DNA from: Trichinella spiralis
Taxonomy: Eukaryota; Nematoda; Enoplea; Trichinellida; Trichinellidae
Assembly: GCA_000181795.3 (NCBI GenBank)
Contig: CM012954.1
Location: 8,695,947-8,759,946, forward strand
DNA: 64,000 nucleotides
Reading direction: 5' to 3'
Shown here one piece after another: positions 48,701 through 60,970 of the stretch; the stretch's first letter is position 1, and every line of letters starts with the position of its first letter. Under the pieces are notes generated by a model, which saw only the letters and a list, made by a program, of their open reading frames with translations, made no database searches and was not told the origin of the DNA. The position numbers and the translations under genes were made by a program.

Positions 48701-49402
48701 TATCGGCTGGGCAAGAAGAAGAAGAATTACTCAGGGCTTTCTGAGCGTTGAAGCAAAGGAGAAAAATCAGCAAAACTTCGAATGTCTGAAAATTGAAAAT
48801 CACAAAAATAAATCATGATGCTCATATTAATGTTTCTGTTGGGCGAACAGAACTGGCTGAGAAAATTCATATCATGTGTATTGAAGAAATATTTAAGTGT
48901 AAAAAAATATTCTTTAATTCATAGGTTTTTCTAGAAAATGAGAACTGAAATGAAAAAATGATTACCATTTCAGGAAAGCTTTCTCAATTTTTTCCCCAAT
49001 TCACGGCCTGTTCTAGAGAAAACTGTCAAATACTGTTGTTCTTGTCATTTGCTGCCAATTTTATGCACCGAAGAATTTTAAAATAATATTTTAAAGGCAT
49101 TTACGTTTAAATTACTGACATGTTTAAATTTTCTTGATGATTCTTGTGTTTTTATTTAAACAAAATATTGTTATCAATTTTGATATACCTTTAATATGGA
49201 GTATTTATTATAATTATGAATAGAGTTTCATGTTCATAAATCACATACATCAAAATATTAAAATTAAAATTAAAACTTGAAATTTATAGCTTTTATAGAA
49301 AATTGCCACATGAATATATGATCTGTGTTCGATACGTGAAACTATTTCTAATATTGCACTTTCCGTTTTTCATTTTATTTTGAAATCCTATTGAACCCAT
49401 TT
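44784..49402. repeat. segmental duplication, copy A (4.6 kb)
   Basis: Aligns by eye, in the same orientation, with 52933-57578 over its whole length including introns, 5' flank and 3' flank. The offset grows from about 8150 to 8176 bases through small indels. Homology ceases abruptly on both sides. It carries the EGF/TM gene copy A. Confidence 0.93.
45768..48968 (-). CDS. EGF-repeat type I membrane protein, copy A
   Basis: Exons: 48968-48966 (only the ATG is coding), 48785-47603, 47237-47118, 46756-46640, 46430-46314, 46249-46122 and 45848-45768, 582 residues. Signal peptide TFEVLLIFLLCFNAQKALS, a novel Cys-rich region of about 290 residues with many sequons, a TSP1-like start (WSEWSAKSTTCGPY) at about 310, then four EGF-like modules, the last three one per exon, a TM segment (VTMVIAICSLVAVAFLYL) and a short basic tail (KRRRARYS). 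The N-terminal region has no family I recognise. Such an architecture suits a surface adhesion protein or receptor. Introns between EGF modules are phase 1. The paralogue at 53.9-57.1 kb is intact as well. Confidence 0.88.
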
Positions 49403-50039
49403 TTTGGAAAATCAAACAGCTGAAACTTGGCTTGATGTTTTTGATGAACACTGGAATGCCACTACATTTGAATTGGCAATAAGGGAAATCATGCATTTCT
49501 TTTTTGAGTATTTCATCGTCAAGTTCTTAGTTCTGGAAGTGATCCGATTGATTTATCAATCTATTTGGCATGCAATGTTAACGAATATTTTCTATAACGC
49601 CATCTGCTGTATATACTTATTTAGAGGAATTTTTATAGTTAATTATTAATGACTAATTATTCAGTGTTCACTGCTTTTGTGAATCACTTAACAATTGCGA
49701 CAAGGATAAAAAGTGGATACTCTATTTCTAAAGAGATTTCAAAAAGATCAGTTTTGAAAAAAATGTTTTTATTATGTGTTTTCTAATTTTTCAAGAAAAT
49801 AATTTTGCAATATTTCAAATCAACAGCATATTCTGCGTTCAGCTGACACTGATATTCAAATGAGCAAGTGCGGTTCAACTGAAGGCGGCAATTCTGCTTG
49901 AAACTAAATCGCTAAAACATCTATAAACGGTTATACATAAACATTCATATAAATCGTAATAACACAACAGAAATGGAAAGTTATTTAAATTAACGATGAT
50001 CAAGAAGTTTCTAATAAGCATTCATGACTCAAAGGGGAA

Positions 50040-50345
50040 TTGTTTGTTCTAGATTGTGCGTAGAATACTTCATTAAATTTCAATGAAATCGTAATAACTT
50101 TCAGCAGTTAGCAAAGTTTACTAAAATGTTTCTGTGCCATTACGCTATAACTGATCGGAAATGAATTTGCATCCCCAAACGCATGATCATATTATTCTAA
50201 TTCCTTAAACTTGACCTAGTTTTCAAAATGTCATCTTCAAGGTTATTCATAGTCTTCATAGCAATATGTGTGAAAAACATCGGCCAAGAAGCGCGATACG
50301 GATTCCTCTTCGATATCATCGATAGTTAAGTGGTAAGTCAGTTTT
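50040..50345 (+). repeat. dispersed repeat, copy 1
   Basis: Shares ordered blocks with 52490-52795: CGTAATAACTTT, CTAATTCCTT, AATGTCATCTTCA, GGTTATT, CAAGAAGCGCG and a terminal GGTAAGT. It includes a 33-codon ATG frame (50228-50329) with a signal-peptide-like leader, ending just before the GTAAGT. The frame is not kept in copy 2. Confidence 0.6.
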
Positions 50346-51796
50346 ACAATTGTACTAACGTTCATTGTATGTATCACTACAGAGAATATGATAATTTCAA
50401 ATTAAGGGGTTTCAGTTTCGCTGACTACCCTTCAGATCACCTACACTGCCTGCGTATATAATAATCGTTATACAATCAACTATCCATACACATGAACGCC
50501 GCGTTGCACTACGTAGAAAACTAATTGAAATCACAATTCAGAAAATGCGCCTACCTTATAACATAGTAAAGTTGCCCATCGGTAGCTTCCTCGAAATGGA
50601 ACTAGGATCCGTGATTTTCAGAGAACGTAACATTTCTGACATTTGAGTAAACAATACTTTCAAACTGAGCTGCCTTGTGCAATAATATACTTCTTTGAGC
50701 AATCGAATTTTCCATCATTTTCAGTCTGTTTAGAGTAATTTTTTGAAAGTTGTTTCAGAACAAGCTGAAATGGTAATAAATCGTTCACGATAATTATTTT
50801 CTAATATTTTATCTTTTTAAAATGCTTGATTGGAATGAATTTTCAACATTATCTTCCTTCAACAAGAATTAACGCCTGAATGTCATCATTTGTAACAAGT
50901 AGTTCATCATTTGCATTATTCAATTAGCTTTTTATTGATACCAAACATGTGCTTTTTTGAATTCTATTTCACTTTTCAACTGTTGCTATGTGCCGCATGT
51001 GAAAATGTATTTTTTAATGTCGGAGTTTGCGATAACAATTCCATGAAATTTTAACAAACGTGAATAAATTAAGAATTGATCACAACTAAATGTCTCCATT
51101 CATGCTGTTTTTCCCAATCGTTTGGGAAATAAATTTTAATGTTCAGTAAATGCAATGGAATGGTCCTTGGAAAATGCAGGGAATTATTCCCTGCATTTGT
51201 AACACTTGTAGACAGTAGAGCTTGGGATAAATGTTCATAAATTTTGAATAATAAGCAATCGATGATTTTTTGAGAATTTTCATAAAACTACTGGTTAAGA
51301 AGTTTGACATTTATGAAAAAAATAAATGCAATGATGCACAAATGCAGGCAAAATTTGCATTCCTATCTGTTCATTTTGGCCAATTCTCATTTCAAAAGTG
51401 CAATTAATCAAAGGAATTATGTTTCAAAAATTTTAAGGATTAATGATTCTGTGAGCGTTAAAGAAAAGTCAGGAACAAATTTTGTTTGAATAATAAACTT
51501 CTCTTCGCTCAATTCATTATACTTTTCCCGTAAATCTTCACAGAAGCATTTTTCTTTCATATGTATATATTCTGTATATTTTATGTCTTTTCTTTTTATT
51601 CCCACTGATAGCCTCATTTTTCTGCCATTCCTCTTTTCCGCATAATGTTGAAGAAGTTTTTGTCGCAATTTCTAGTTTTTATTGAATGTTTGATGTTCAC
51701 AATGATGAATGATAGTGTTATGTTGAGTTTCAGGGGAAACTGCCGGATAGTTGTGGAATAAATGCCTATAAAGTTAGCGAATTGCACTACAAACAA

Positions 51797-51870
51797 TTAA
51801 CCTCCGGAAGACCAAAATATTCTTTGTCTATCCGATGACTTAGCCGGGTCAATTTTGACCCGGGTGAGCA
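51797..51870. mobile_element. possible piggyBac-type transposon terminus (solo)
   Basis: A TTAA at 51797-51800 is followed by CCTCCGG. At 51844-51863 there is a perfect inverted repeat with 7-base arms CCGGGTC/GACCCGG around AATTTT. TTAA target plus a C-rich start and a subterminal GGGTCA palindrome recalls piggyBac-family MITE ends. No matching opposite end or transposase frame was found, so this is a relic at best. Confidence 0.3.
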
Positions 51871-52489
51871 GCGAGCATTTTGGAGCTTTCATTTCATTTA
51901 TTTAATTAACTTAATGCTTCCTTTTGTTTGACATGCTATTTCTGAATTGAATTTAGCAATTTAGAAATTTATTCGATCATTAGATATCATTTATCTTGAT
52001 CACTAATGCATAGAGTTGTTGAATCACTGATTTCAGTTGTATCAGCTCACTTTTATTGCAATTCCAGTGACGTTTCACCCTTTACTGGTTCTTCACATAG
52101 TAAAGTTTCATTTAAAGGTTGATTTTGCCATTATACGTGTTTTCTTCATATTTGGCTTGCTAAAATTTGCCCACAATTTTCTGATTAGCTGTTCATTGAT
52201 AGGTTGTACGGTGCTCGTCAGTAATTGGCTGATGAAATGTGCAATTTCATTAGTTACTCAATTTTGATAAGCAATTGGACGAATGTCTAGTAATATTTGA
52301 TTAGTTACTTAACTCTGTTCAATGATTGGGTGATTATTTTTCATCAAAGCTTTCCCCAATATATAGTGCATTACAGCTTAATTACCTTATAGCTCGGTTG
52401 CAGTAGCTTGTTGCAATATTTTACATGTTTGTTTAATCTGATTTTGCTTTATTTACATTTATAAGGAGCATCAGGTGTTTAAATCAACA

Positions 52490-52795
52490 TTCAAAAAGAA
52501 ATTCATTTACAATGCATATTATTATATGAACGTTGAATACAAACGTAATAACTTTTATAATTAGTAAAATTTTCGATTGTATTGACGTCATTCTGCTATT
52601 AGGACATAACGTGCGGTGATTTCAACTAGGCTAAACTAACTATTCTAATTTCTTGGATATGATCGTGAACCAATTTCGAGAATGTCATCCTCATGGTTAT
52701 TTAGTTAAGCAATGCATTGATCAGCAGTCAAGAAGCGCGTTGAGCTCTTTTCCTCAATACCATTTTCAGTTAGACGGTAAGTGATATTTCATTCC
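52490..52795 (+). repeat. dispersed repeat, copy 2
   Basis: Homologous to 50040-50345 by the ordered blocks given there and likewise ending GGTAAGT. Diverged, with no open frame. Confidence 0.6.
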
Positions 52796-52932
52796 TGAGC
52801 TTCTGTTCTATTCATAAATGGTTCACATCAAGCAACCTGTTAATCACAAATGGAGGGTGAACAATATGGTGCAATTTTAATGTACTGAAGAATCCTTGAG
52901 AAACTTGCTGAATAATTATTGAACCCTGGCAG

Positions 52933-55900
52933 TGCGCTTTTTTTCGCTTTTTACCTTTTTTTCTACATAAAGCAATATGAGTAGTAAGAGTAAGTTTTCA
53001 CTTGATCGGTTGGTGGTTGTTCATCCAAGAATGCAAGTAGACAAACCCTGCTTCACGATACTTCTAACAGCGTGTAGTGTAGTTTGGAATAGAAAAAGAA
53101 AGAAAATTAATGATAAATAATTTCAGTTGTGCTTGTTGTTGACAGAAAATGTCTCTGCACAAACTCTTCAATTAATTATTTTGTTTTGTTTGTAAAATTC
53201 ATTTTACCTCTCATACAATCGACATTTGTTGAAAAAGCAATTCAGATTATTCAAATTAATTGATCAATTGTACATTCGCTTTGATTTTTCATACTCGATT
53301 TTGCCATTTTATCTGTAATACTGATGAATGTGGTTTTATCGTCTCTGGTATTATGATACGTAATATTTTTTCATCAATTATTCCACATTTTACTTTGAAA
53401 ATACTCCCTGTACAGTTCTGATTTGTAGTGGTAAAATTTTACAATTTTCTTCACTGTGAGAGATATTTGATGCCCTTCTTGGACAAACAGTTTCCACTGA
53501 AATTTCCGACTAAACGATGTACTTTATTGTAAAAATTGAGATATATCAACACGAAATAAGGAGATGAACATCTAAGTGACCAGCCGACAATTTTTTCCAA
53601 TCAAACCACGATAAAGTACACTACTGGATGAGTTCCATGGTTCTGTATGCCGTTATCTGAGACTATTTTCTAATATTGTTGACATAGTACAACACAGGAG
53701 TTGGTAAAGTAATGAATGTGAAAGCGCGTGATGATAGTATAAGAAAGGTGATATATAGTGATTCGAGAGTGAACAACAGTTTTGTCTAGGTTTTTTTAAA
53801 ATTTTATTCAATGAATTTTGAAAACAAATAAATTGAACACAATAATATACAATTATAATTTGAATAATGCTTATATTGTTATTGAAAATAAAAAATTGTA
53901 ATTGTTAATTTTTTCTTTTACAAATTTGTCTCTGTGGATAACGTTTTCGGTTCTTTAGGAGCTTTCAATGGCCTAGAATACCTTGCTCGACGTCGCTTCT
54001 GAAATCATTTGCAATGTAATCTTTTATCTGAATATCGAATTACTATTACTATTACTAATATTAATATTAGCAAAGAGGAAACTTCCAAAGAAAGGAATTT
54101 AATTTCCAATAATTCTAACTTATCCCCTGACAGCGTCATATTTATAATTTTACTTATTCACACCTGATATATTTATGTTTAACTTGATAAAACTTTCCTG
54201 TTCAATATTTTACAGTAATTAACTGTTATGTAATTAGAGGTGAATTTATTCAGTTTGGAAAATTAATGTGATACATTGACAATGTAAAAAATTCTTACTC
54301 GATGGCGACGCACTGCTTTTCCACTTAGATAAAGAAAAGCCACTGCCACTAATGAACAAATGGCAATTACCATAGTTATATAGTAATTTGATAGCGTTAA
54401 TGCAATTTCCTCGAGTGTGCTGATAGCTGAAATGAAGCCATTAATTAATGTAATTTAATGTGCAGTTTTCTACTATTATATTTTTCTACTCTCTTCACAT
54501 AATGTGCCTTTGAAACCAGGTGCACAGAGACATTGGAAGTGTGTTTCGCTTAAAACTGCACAACAGCCCCCGTTTTTGCAAGTATTCTTCTTGCACAAGC
54601 CAGTATCTAAGAAAGTACAAGAATGTTAGTTGTTGTATTGATTTGAATGGGCAAAGGGGAGTTCAGTTATGCACTTTATTGTTGTTTTATTACTGAATTA
54701 CGCGACAAATCTTTGATAATATTCAAATGCACGACAATATATTGTTAACCAGGGTAAATTGCAATTGTTATTTGTTTCGTGGAATATAATTAAATTTATA
54801 AGAAATTTTCACTTACGGCTTTCGCAAAATTTGCCTGTGTAAACTGGGCTACACACGCAGATGTGTTTACCGTCCACAAGCGAACAATTTCCTCCATTTA
54901 AACATTCTTTGCCGTTGTTGCAGGTGATTTCAGCTAAAAGTATCAATTTTGCAGTAACATATAGATGATTCATTTTATGCATCGAATTCATTTGTATTGT
55001 TATTATCAAGAATTTGAAGTTAGGGCAAAATTAAGGTAAAAATGAATTCAAAAGTTTGTATAGTTCTTGTCTAATTTTAGTAATTTATTGTCGCTCTTAT
55101 TAACAGATAAATCCTGTTGCTTCCAATTTGAATAGAATTTGTTGCAACATTGCAGTATAATATTATTGTGTCTGAAAATACGTTTCAAAGCATGAATATT
55201 ATTGTTTGAAAAATTTGTGAAATGCAATAAAAATGCCATATTCAAAACAGACAATAAATGGCCCTGCATGTGGAATTTTTAGCAATTACTTACGTATAGT
55301 GCAGTTTACGCCTTGAAAATCCGATGTGCAAGAACAAATATATGAACTTCCCGCATTGAAGCACTTTCCACCATTTTGGCATATATTTGGATGGTCTTCA
55401 CAGAATGTGTAACCTACAATGAATTGACAAGCTTTGCATATATTATTTACATTTACAATGGTAAAAATGTATATTAATTATTGATATTAATTAACAACAA
55501 CAGTAGAAATAATTGTGAATTTCAGAAATGGATTATTATTTTTTATGTTTTTTCTACCAATTCTGTATTGATCTTTTCAGTAAATTCAGCTTAACTTTCG
55601 GGAATAAAATTACAAACATTATTGAGATTGTAGTCATTTGTGTAATAATCATTTCTAATTGCAAATTACCAAAATGTAGGAGGACATTTAAGTAAACTGT
55701 TTTATGCAGTTTTACCTCAGTGATACGTCACATTTTGTGTGAATTAGAAATAGTATTTATAATTAACTCAATTCTCACTTTTTTCGCATAATGTTCCATG
55801 ACGACTGTCATCACATTCGCAAAAATATCCAGCCTCGGTTTTTATTATCGTCCCACCATTTTTTGTACATGTTTCATTATGTTCCATTATGGTTTTGTTG

Positions 55901-57578
55901 GAGTTGATAAAAAAATCTTTGCAATCAGTTTGCAATCCTTCTTCAATAGAAAAGCAGCATTTGTATCTTTCTTGTGTACAGTCCACTACGGCATTTGCGA
56001 ATTCTTTTATGACCTTATACCGTTCTCTTGTGTATGGACCGCAAGTTGTACTTTTTGCTGACCACTCTGACCACTCTAGGTCTGAACAAGGACACTCGCA
56101 TATTTCTCCATAATCACGTTCAGGGCATTCTTTTCCATACGGTATATCGGCTTCTTGGTGACGTACATAAGTGTATTCTCGACATATGTTTTCATTAGGT
56201 GGAAATGTACATTGTTCAATTCTTTCTTCTATACAGTTTTTGTAACTTGCAGATACGCAAGCGAAATATTCGCAGTTGTCAGCTGAGCAATTCAATACCG
56301 GAGTAGCAAATTTATATTCATTAGTTTCACTTTGTATTTTCATGCATCTGCACATTGAGTGTAATCCCATGCTGTATTCATTGCCGGATTCAGTAAAATT
56401 GTAATTTTGCCACCACGGATGGATAATTACATTTGCAACATCTATCATTTGTGTGTAACCCCAAAAATAGTTTATACATCGGTCCATGTGCGTAGTCGAT
56501 ATTTCATTTGAACTTCGATTGAAGTAAATCGCCGTGTTCGTGTAGCACGCATGCGGTTTGTTTGTTTTCCAATGTTCATGATACCTGGGTACGTTTCCTT
56601 CATACCTAGTCTTGCCTACTTCCGTTCCAGAATGCACTATTATTTCTTTTTCTGGATATTTATAGTACTGGTGATAGCCAATCGCGTCTTCATTCAAGTA
56701 AGATAGCAGTTGACCATTTTTGAAATGATATTTGCAAAAGTTGACCATTTTTCCGAGCAAAGTGTTGTCGCCTTTTGTTTCTGGCATGTTTTTTGTAGTT
56801 TTTAATTCTTTGGAAAGTACGAATGTTGTGCAGTGGTTGACATCTCTTCTTCCACCTCTGTACACATCTGGATACGTATCGGCTGGGCAAGAAGAAGAAG
56901 AATTACTCAGGGCTTTCTGAGCGTTGAAGCAAAGGAGAAAAATCAGCAAAACTTCGAATGCCTGAAAATTGAAAATCACAAAAATAAATCATGATGCTCA
57001 TATTTATGTTTCTGTTGGAGGAACAGAACTGGCTGAGAAAATTCATATCATGTGTATTGAAGAAATATTTAAGTGTAAAAAAATATTCTTTAATTCATTG
57101 GTTTTTCTAGAAAATGAGAACTGTAATGAAAAAATGATTACCATTTCAGGAAAACTTTCTCTACTTTTTCCCCAATTCACGGCCTGTTCTTGAGAAAACT
57201 GCCAAATACTGTTGTTCTTGTCATTTGCTGCCAATTTTATGCACCGAAGAATTTTAAAATAATATTTTAAAGGCATTTACGTTTAAACTACTGACATGTT
57301 TAAATTTTCTTGATGATTCTTGTGTTTTTATTTAAACAAAATATTGTTATCAATTTTGATATACCTTTAATATGGATTATTTATTATATTTATGAATAGA
57401 GTTTCATGTTCATAATTCACATTCATTAAAATATTAAAATTAAAAGTAAAACTTGAAATTTATAGCTTTTATAGAAAATTGCCACATGAATATATGATCT
57501 GTGTTCGATACGTGAAACTATGGCTAATACTGCAATTTCCGTTCTTCATATTATTTTGTAATGCCATTGAACCGCATC
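52933..57578. repeat. segmental duplication, copy B (4.6 kb)
   Basis: Direct-orientation partner of 44784-49402. Introns and flanks are nearly identical, so the event is recent. Carries the EGF/TM gene copy B. The left unit end falls just after unique spacer sequence; the right end gives way to unrelated sequence at about 57578. Confidence 0.93.
53918..57144 (-). CDS. EGF-repeat type I membrane protein, copy B
   Basis: Exons: 57144-57142 (ATG only), 56961-55779, 55413-55294, 54933-54817, 54606-54490, 54426-54299 and 53998-53918, 582 residues, same structure and phases as copy A, all splice sites intact. Signal peptide AFEVLLIFLLCFNAQKALS, the same novel Cys-rich N-terminal region, TSP1-like motif, four EGF modules, TM and basic tail. 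Compared with copy A, about 19 substitutions cluster in roughly 95 residues of the N-terminal region (about residues 112-205), against few elsewhere. All cysteines are conserved. Both genes look functional. The poly(A) signal (53803-53808 on the plus strand) is conserved too. Confidence 0.88.
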
Positions 57579-57813
57579 AATGATGATAAGGTAATTATTT
57601 TTAAGTTACATTTTTAAATTCATTAACATCATAATATATCTCAAAATAGATATTAAATTTATAATAGCTTGACATAACTTCATTTTGTGTTACGAAGAAG
57701 ATATATTTTGTGTTGAATTTCATGCTTACGTGTAGCTGCAGTATATTAAGGTATTAAAATTAATAAAAGGAAAATAAATATATTATAAACGAATTATTGC
57801 TCTAATTACAACA

Positions 57814-58173
57814 TTAAAATGTGAGCATTTTCATGAAATTGTCAGTAGAGACTACACGCTTTTCATTCCACTGCAGGTTGATGTTGTAATTCTTATACAC
57901 TGGCAATGAGTATGAAGCCAAGAGGTAGAAATCAGCATTTACAACCCAATTCACCAACATCACTTTTATGACGAATTCACTGGTAGGAATTATGCCGTCA
58001 GGTCTCACCATGTTCAGTAAATTAAATTGAGTAAATTGGATTCTACAAAAATGATTCTTCTTCGATATCTGAATGTTCAGTTGCAATAACCTTTGCTGTT
58101 TATGAAAAATTGATGATGTTTTTTCAAACGGTTGCAGAATATTCTTCATTGGAATCAGTAAATGAATGTCCAT
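57814..58173 (-). CDS. hypothetical 119-residue ORF
   Basis: ATG frame with mixed composition unlike the AT-driven chance frames nearby (Pro, Trp, Asp, Arg present). No signal peptide and no clear TM. It contains an internal donor-like GTGAGA and a TTTTTGTAG acceptor-like site, so the single-exon reading may be wrong. No family recognised. Possibly the 3' part of an unrecognised gene. Confidence 0.3.
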   Translation of the reverse strand: MDIHLLIPMKNILQPFEKTSSIFHKQQRLLQLNIQISKKNHFCRIQFTQFNLLNMVRPDGIIPTSEFVIKVMLVNWVVNADFYLLASYSLPVYKNYNINLQWNEKRVVSTDNFMKMLTF

Positions 58174-58969
58174 TAGTGCACAATGTAAAGTTTAAGGGAA
58201 CAAAATCTGTAAATTTTTAATAATTAGCTTCTGCTTTTTGTCCATGTTGCCGGTTAGGATAACAATGTTGCCGGTTCCACACTTTTTAAAATGACAACCG
58301 TGATACACAATTTTTAGTACTTCGATCCAGCATGTGCATTATATTAAAAGATCAGTTCATTATTTTTGCGTTTCCAGTAAATGTTATGTTTTGCCATTTT
58401 TCTGTTTTAGGCATTCATTTTTCTTCTTTCCAAAGTGGTTGATCAAAATCTGATTGAAATGTTCATTAAACAATCAGTTCCTTCAAATTAATGAATGAAT
58501 TTTGCGTAACACTGCAAAGTATTATCATCGTGCTAGTACAGCCTCATTTACGTAAGACACTATTTTATACTTCTTTAATTTACGCCATAATATTGTTTTT
58601 GATAGACAGAAACTTTCATCTGTAACGTATTGTGGATTTTGTTGTTGTTCAGCAAATACTATAATCTTTAGTGTTGGCTCATTACATTGTTATTATACGT
58701 TTTCAAAGCAAACATGCATTTCTAGGTCAGAAGAGTAACTTCATGCAAATGTGATGGTAAACACTGCCGTTGGCATTCCGCTACGTGCACTGTGTGTTAT
58801 TCAAATTCGGTAGCAATGTTCCTTATATAAATTTCTGTTTATTGAGGGAACTCCATTATAGTATAAATGTTCGCTGCTGAAGGGCGGTCTAATTACTTAC
58901 TGCGTTGCGTTATTCGGTCATTTTCATGGTTCAGTTCAACAAATACGTTGTGATTGTTCGACTAAAAAT

Positions 58970-59051
58970 ATGAAGAAACCACGAACATCTGTTACAAAAT
59001 GTATGACTCTATGTTTGCTTTATACGTCGTCCCTGACAGGTCTGCTGACAG
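58970..59051 (+). CDS. candidate signal-peptide first exon
   Basis: An ATG frame of 27 codons plus one base (KKPRTSVTKCMTLCLLYTSS...) ends at GTATGA at 59052. It looks like a basic-hydrophobic leader exon. A phase-compatible acidic exon (DTSDAEDEEVSIS) starts at 61060 after TTTTAG, about 2 kb away, but the connection is a guess. Confidence 0.25.
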
Positions 59052-59291
59052 GTATGAAATTTCATATATTTTCTATTTTTCATACAATGTTTTCTTTCTT
59101 TCTCTTGGCACACTGCACAAAACATGCGCGCTTTTTAAGCTTTTCGTAGTTGTTTGATTTTAGTCTTTTTGAATGGAAACTAGCGTGCTGTTCTTCAGTA
59201 ATGATGTTCAACTAATATTCGAGCCTTTATTACGGCCAAGCCAATATATAATAGTACTAATGGTATATTTTGCTATAATTTTCAATCGTCC

Positions 59292-59496
59292 TTACAAATC
59301 CATTTGTAAAGTAGTACTCTGACATAGCAGTTGAACCCCTCCCGCATTATCTTTACTGCCCACTGTAATGTTTATTGCTAAGGTAACATACTTGCCCAGT
59401 TGTTTAAAGGAAATGTCTGTCACCGGGATACTGAAGTCGAACAATCGCACCCCTAAACGCTTGTCACTGCTCAAATCATGCACAATATTGTTTCAG
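59292..59496 (-). pseudogene. coding-like fragment of unknown origin
   Basis: An open frame of about 65 codons on the minus strand with balanced composition (DLSSDKRLGVRLFDFSIPVT), ending at a stop at 59292. It has no convincing start. Upstream, the same-looking sequence is interrupted. The overlapping plus-strand frame (59368-59574) is less protein-like. Could be a decayed exon. Confidence 0.25.
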
Positions 59497-60659
59497 CATG
59501 ACATAGGAAAGCTGCTGTTAGCTAGAGAACACACTTTTATACTACCACCTGTGATATTTTCACAATGGCAGTAACGTTCCCTTCATTTTTGAAATGACTC
59601 CTTTAAGTTTTTATTATGTTATTGTACCGCCAATAGCACTGACTTATACAGATGCACCTATTTTATGTCATTGAGAAAATAACTCAATGCCCATCAATGT
59701 TATCAGTATTGATAAATGAAGCAACACCTGAATGTTATATGAATATTGAATGGAAGATCGCATATGACAACTTCCACCTCCTCCATACCTCAACGTCTCC
59801 CTCATTCCTTCCTGCTATGCTGTCCCGCCCTCCTTGCCTTTCTAATCATCCCCATCATTGAGGAGTAATAATACTAAGCTGAACAGAGATCACATTAAAC
59901 TGAAAATGCTGCCCCTCCCCCCCCCCTATTTCGAGCTGAATGAACAGCACTTAGCTGTTTTTATCTCATATAAATCTAATTTCTCATAATTGTTATCGAC
60001 TAGCAATATAACCAAATCCAGGCTACTTGTGATTCTTTTGTTTTATTCCTTTCATGAAATACAATACAGGATTGTCACCCGCATAAGTTTCTTGAATTCA
60101 TTGCAAATCATTGAGTTACTTAATTTGTGCAGGTAGGTTTATCTCACATTGTATGTGGCGCGCTGATGCAGTGCTCAACCAAGTTTGCAGTCTTACTGTA
60201 AATCATCATAAGGTGTAAACAAAAGTTTAGTTAAAACAAAATTTTAATAGTAAATAAGCTGTCAAGTGGCATACCCACTGGTGCTGTTGCTTACCATCAT
60301 GATGTCTACGCTGCGCACTTGTTAAATTCTGTGCTGAGATAAATTGTATATTATAAAATTTCTGTCGCAGTTATCATCATAAAATTTCATGACAACTGTT
60401 TAATTTTCCATAAATCTGAAAACGTATTTTATTTTCGAAACTATTTTCAGTGGAAGCTATTTTTTATTATCCATATAATTTTGATTAGATGAAAAACAAT
60501 GATGAAATATAAATTGTTGAATCACCTTGTACTTTCAAGCAACTAATTTACACAACATGCATAAATGCGCAGTGATAGCATTTCCGTTTATTTTTAGTAA
60601 TTTGCGATGCTTCAGGTTAATAATATTTCCTCTTAGGTAATTTTAGGGAAAACAATTTG

Positions 60660-60970
60660 CATAACAATGCCATATTACGTAGTAATATGAAGTGTGTAAA
60701 TAGAAACGTAATAAATTTCATCGTTTCGTTTCATAATGTTGCTCATATTGTTTATTTTAGTGCGCTATTACTGATGGAAAATTAGGTTGCTCTTCGTGAA
60801 GCAAAGTAAATAGTCATTTGCATAATTTACTTATTATACAATTGACCAAGCACATTGATTTTATTAGGTTATGCAGTTCACTGCAATGCTATCAATGTAG
60901 CACGTGGTCAATTGTAATTCCGCTCTTCAACACCATCTATGAATAACTGGTAAGTTGGATTTGATATTTT
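60660..60970 (+). repeat. dispersed repeat, copy 3 (weak)
   Basis: Shares AACGTAATAA, CGCTATTACTGAT (compare copy 1), GGTTATGCA and a terminal GGTAAGT in the same order as copies at 50.0 and 52.5 kb, but more diverged. Confidence 0.4.

Larger units (their letters stand above)
48969..53917. other. spacer between the two EGF gene copies
   Basis: 48969-49402 and 52933-53917 belong to the duplicated segments. The unique spacer, 49403-52932, has no supported gene. It contains two degenerate copies of a dispersed repeat (about 50040-50345 and 52490-52795) and a piggyBac-like terminus at 51797. Open frames at 49404-49649 and 52037-52267 lack ATG starts and look like chance. Confidence 0.6.

Noticed and set aside
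52037-52267. Hydrophobic 76-codon plus frame
   Set aside because: No ATG start, no splice context, composition expected from T-rich DNA.
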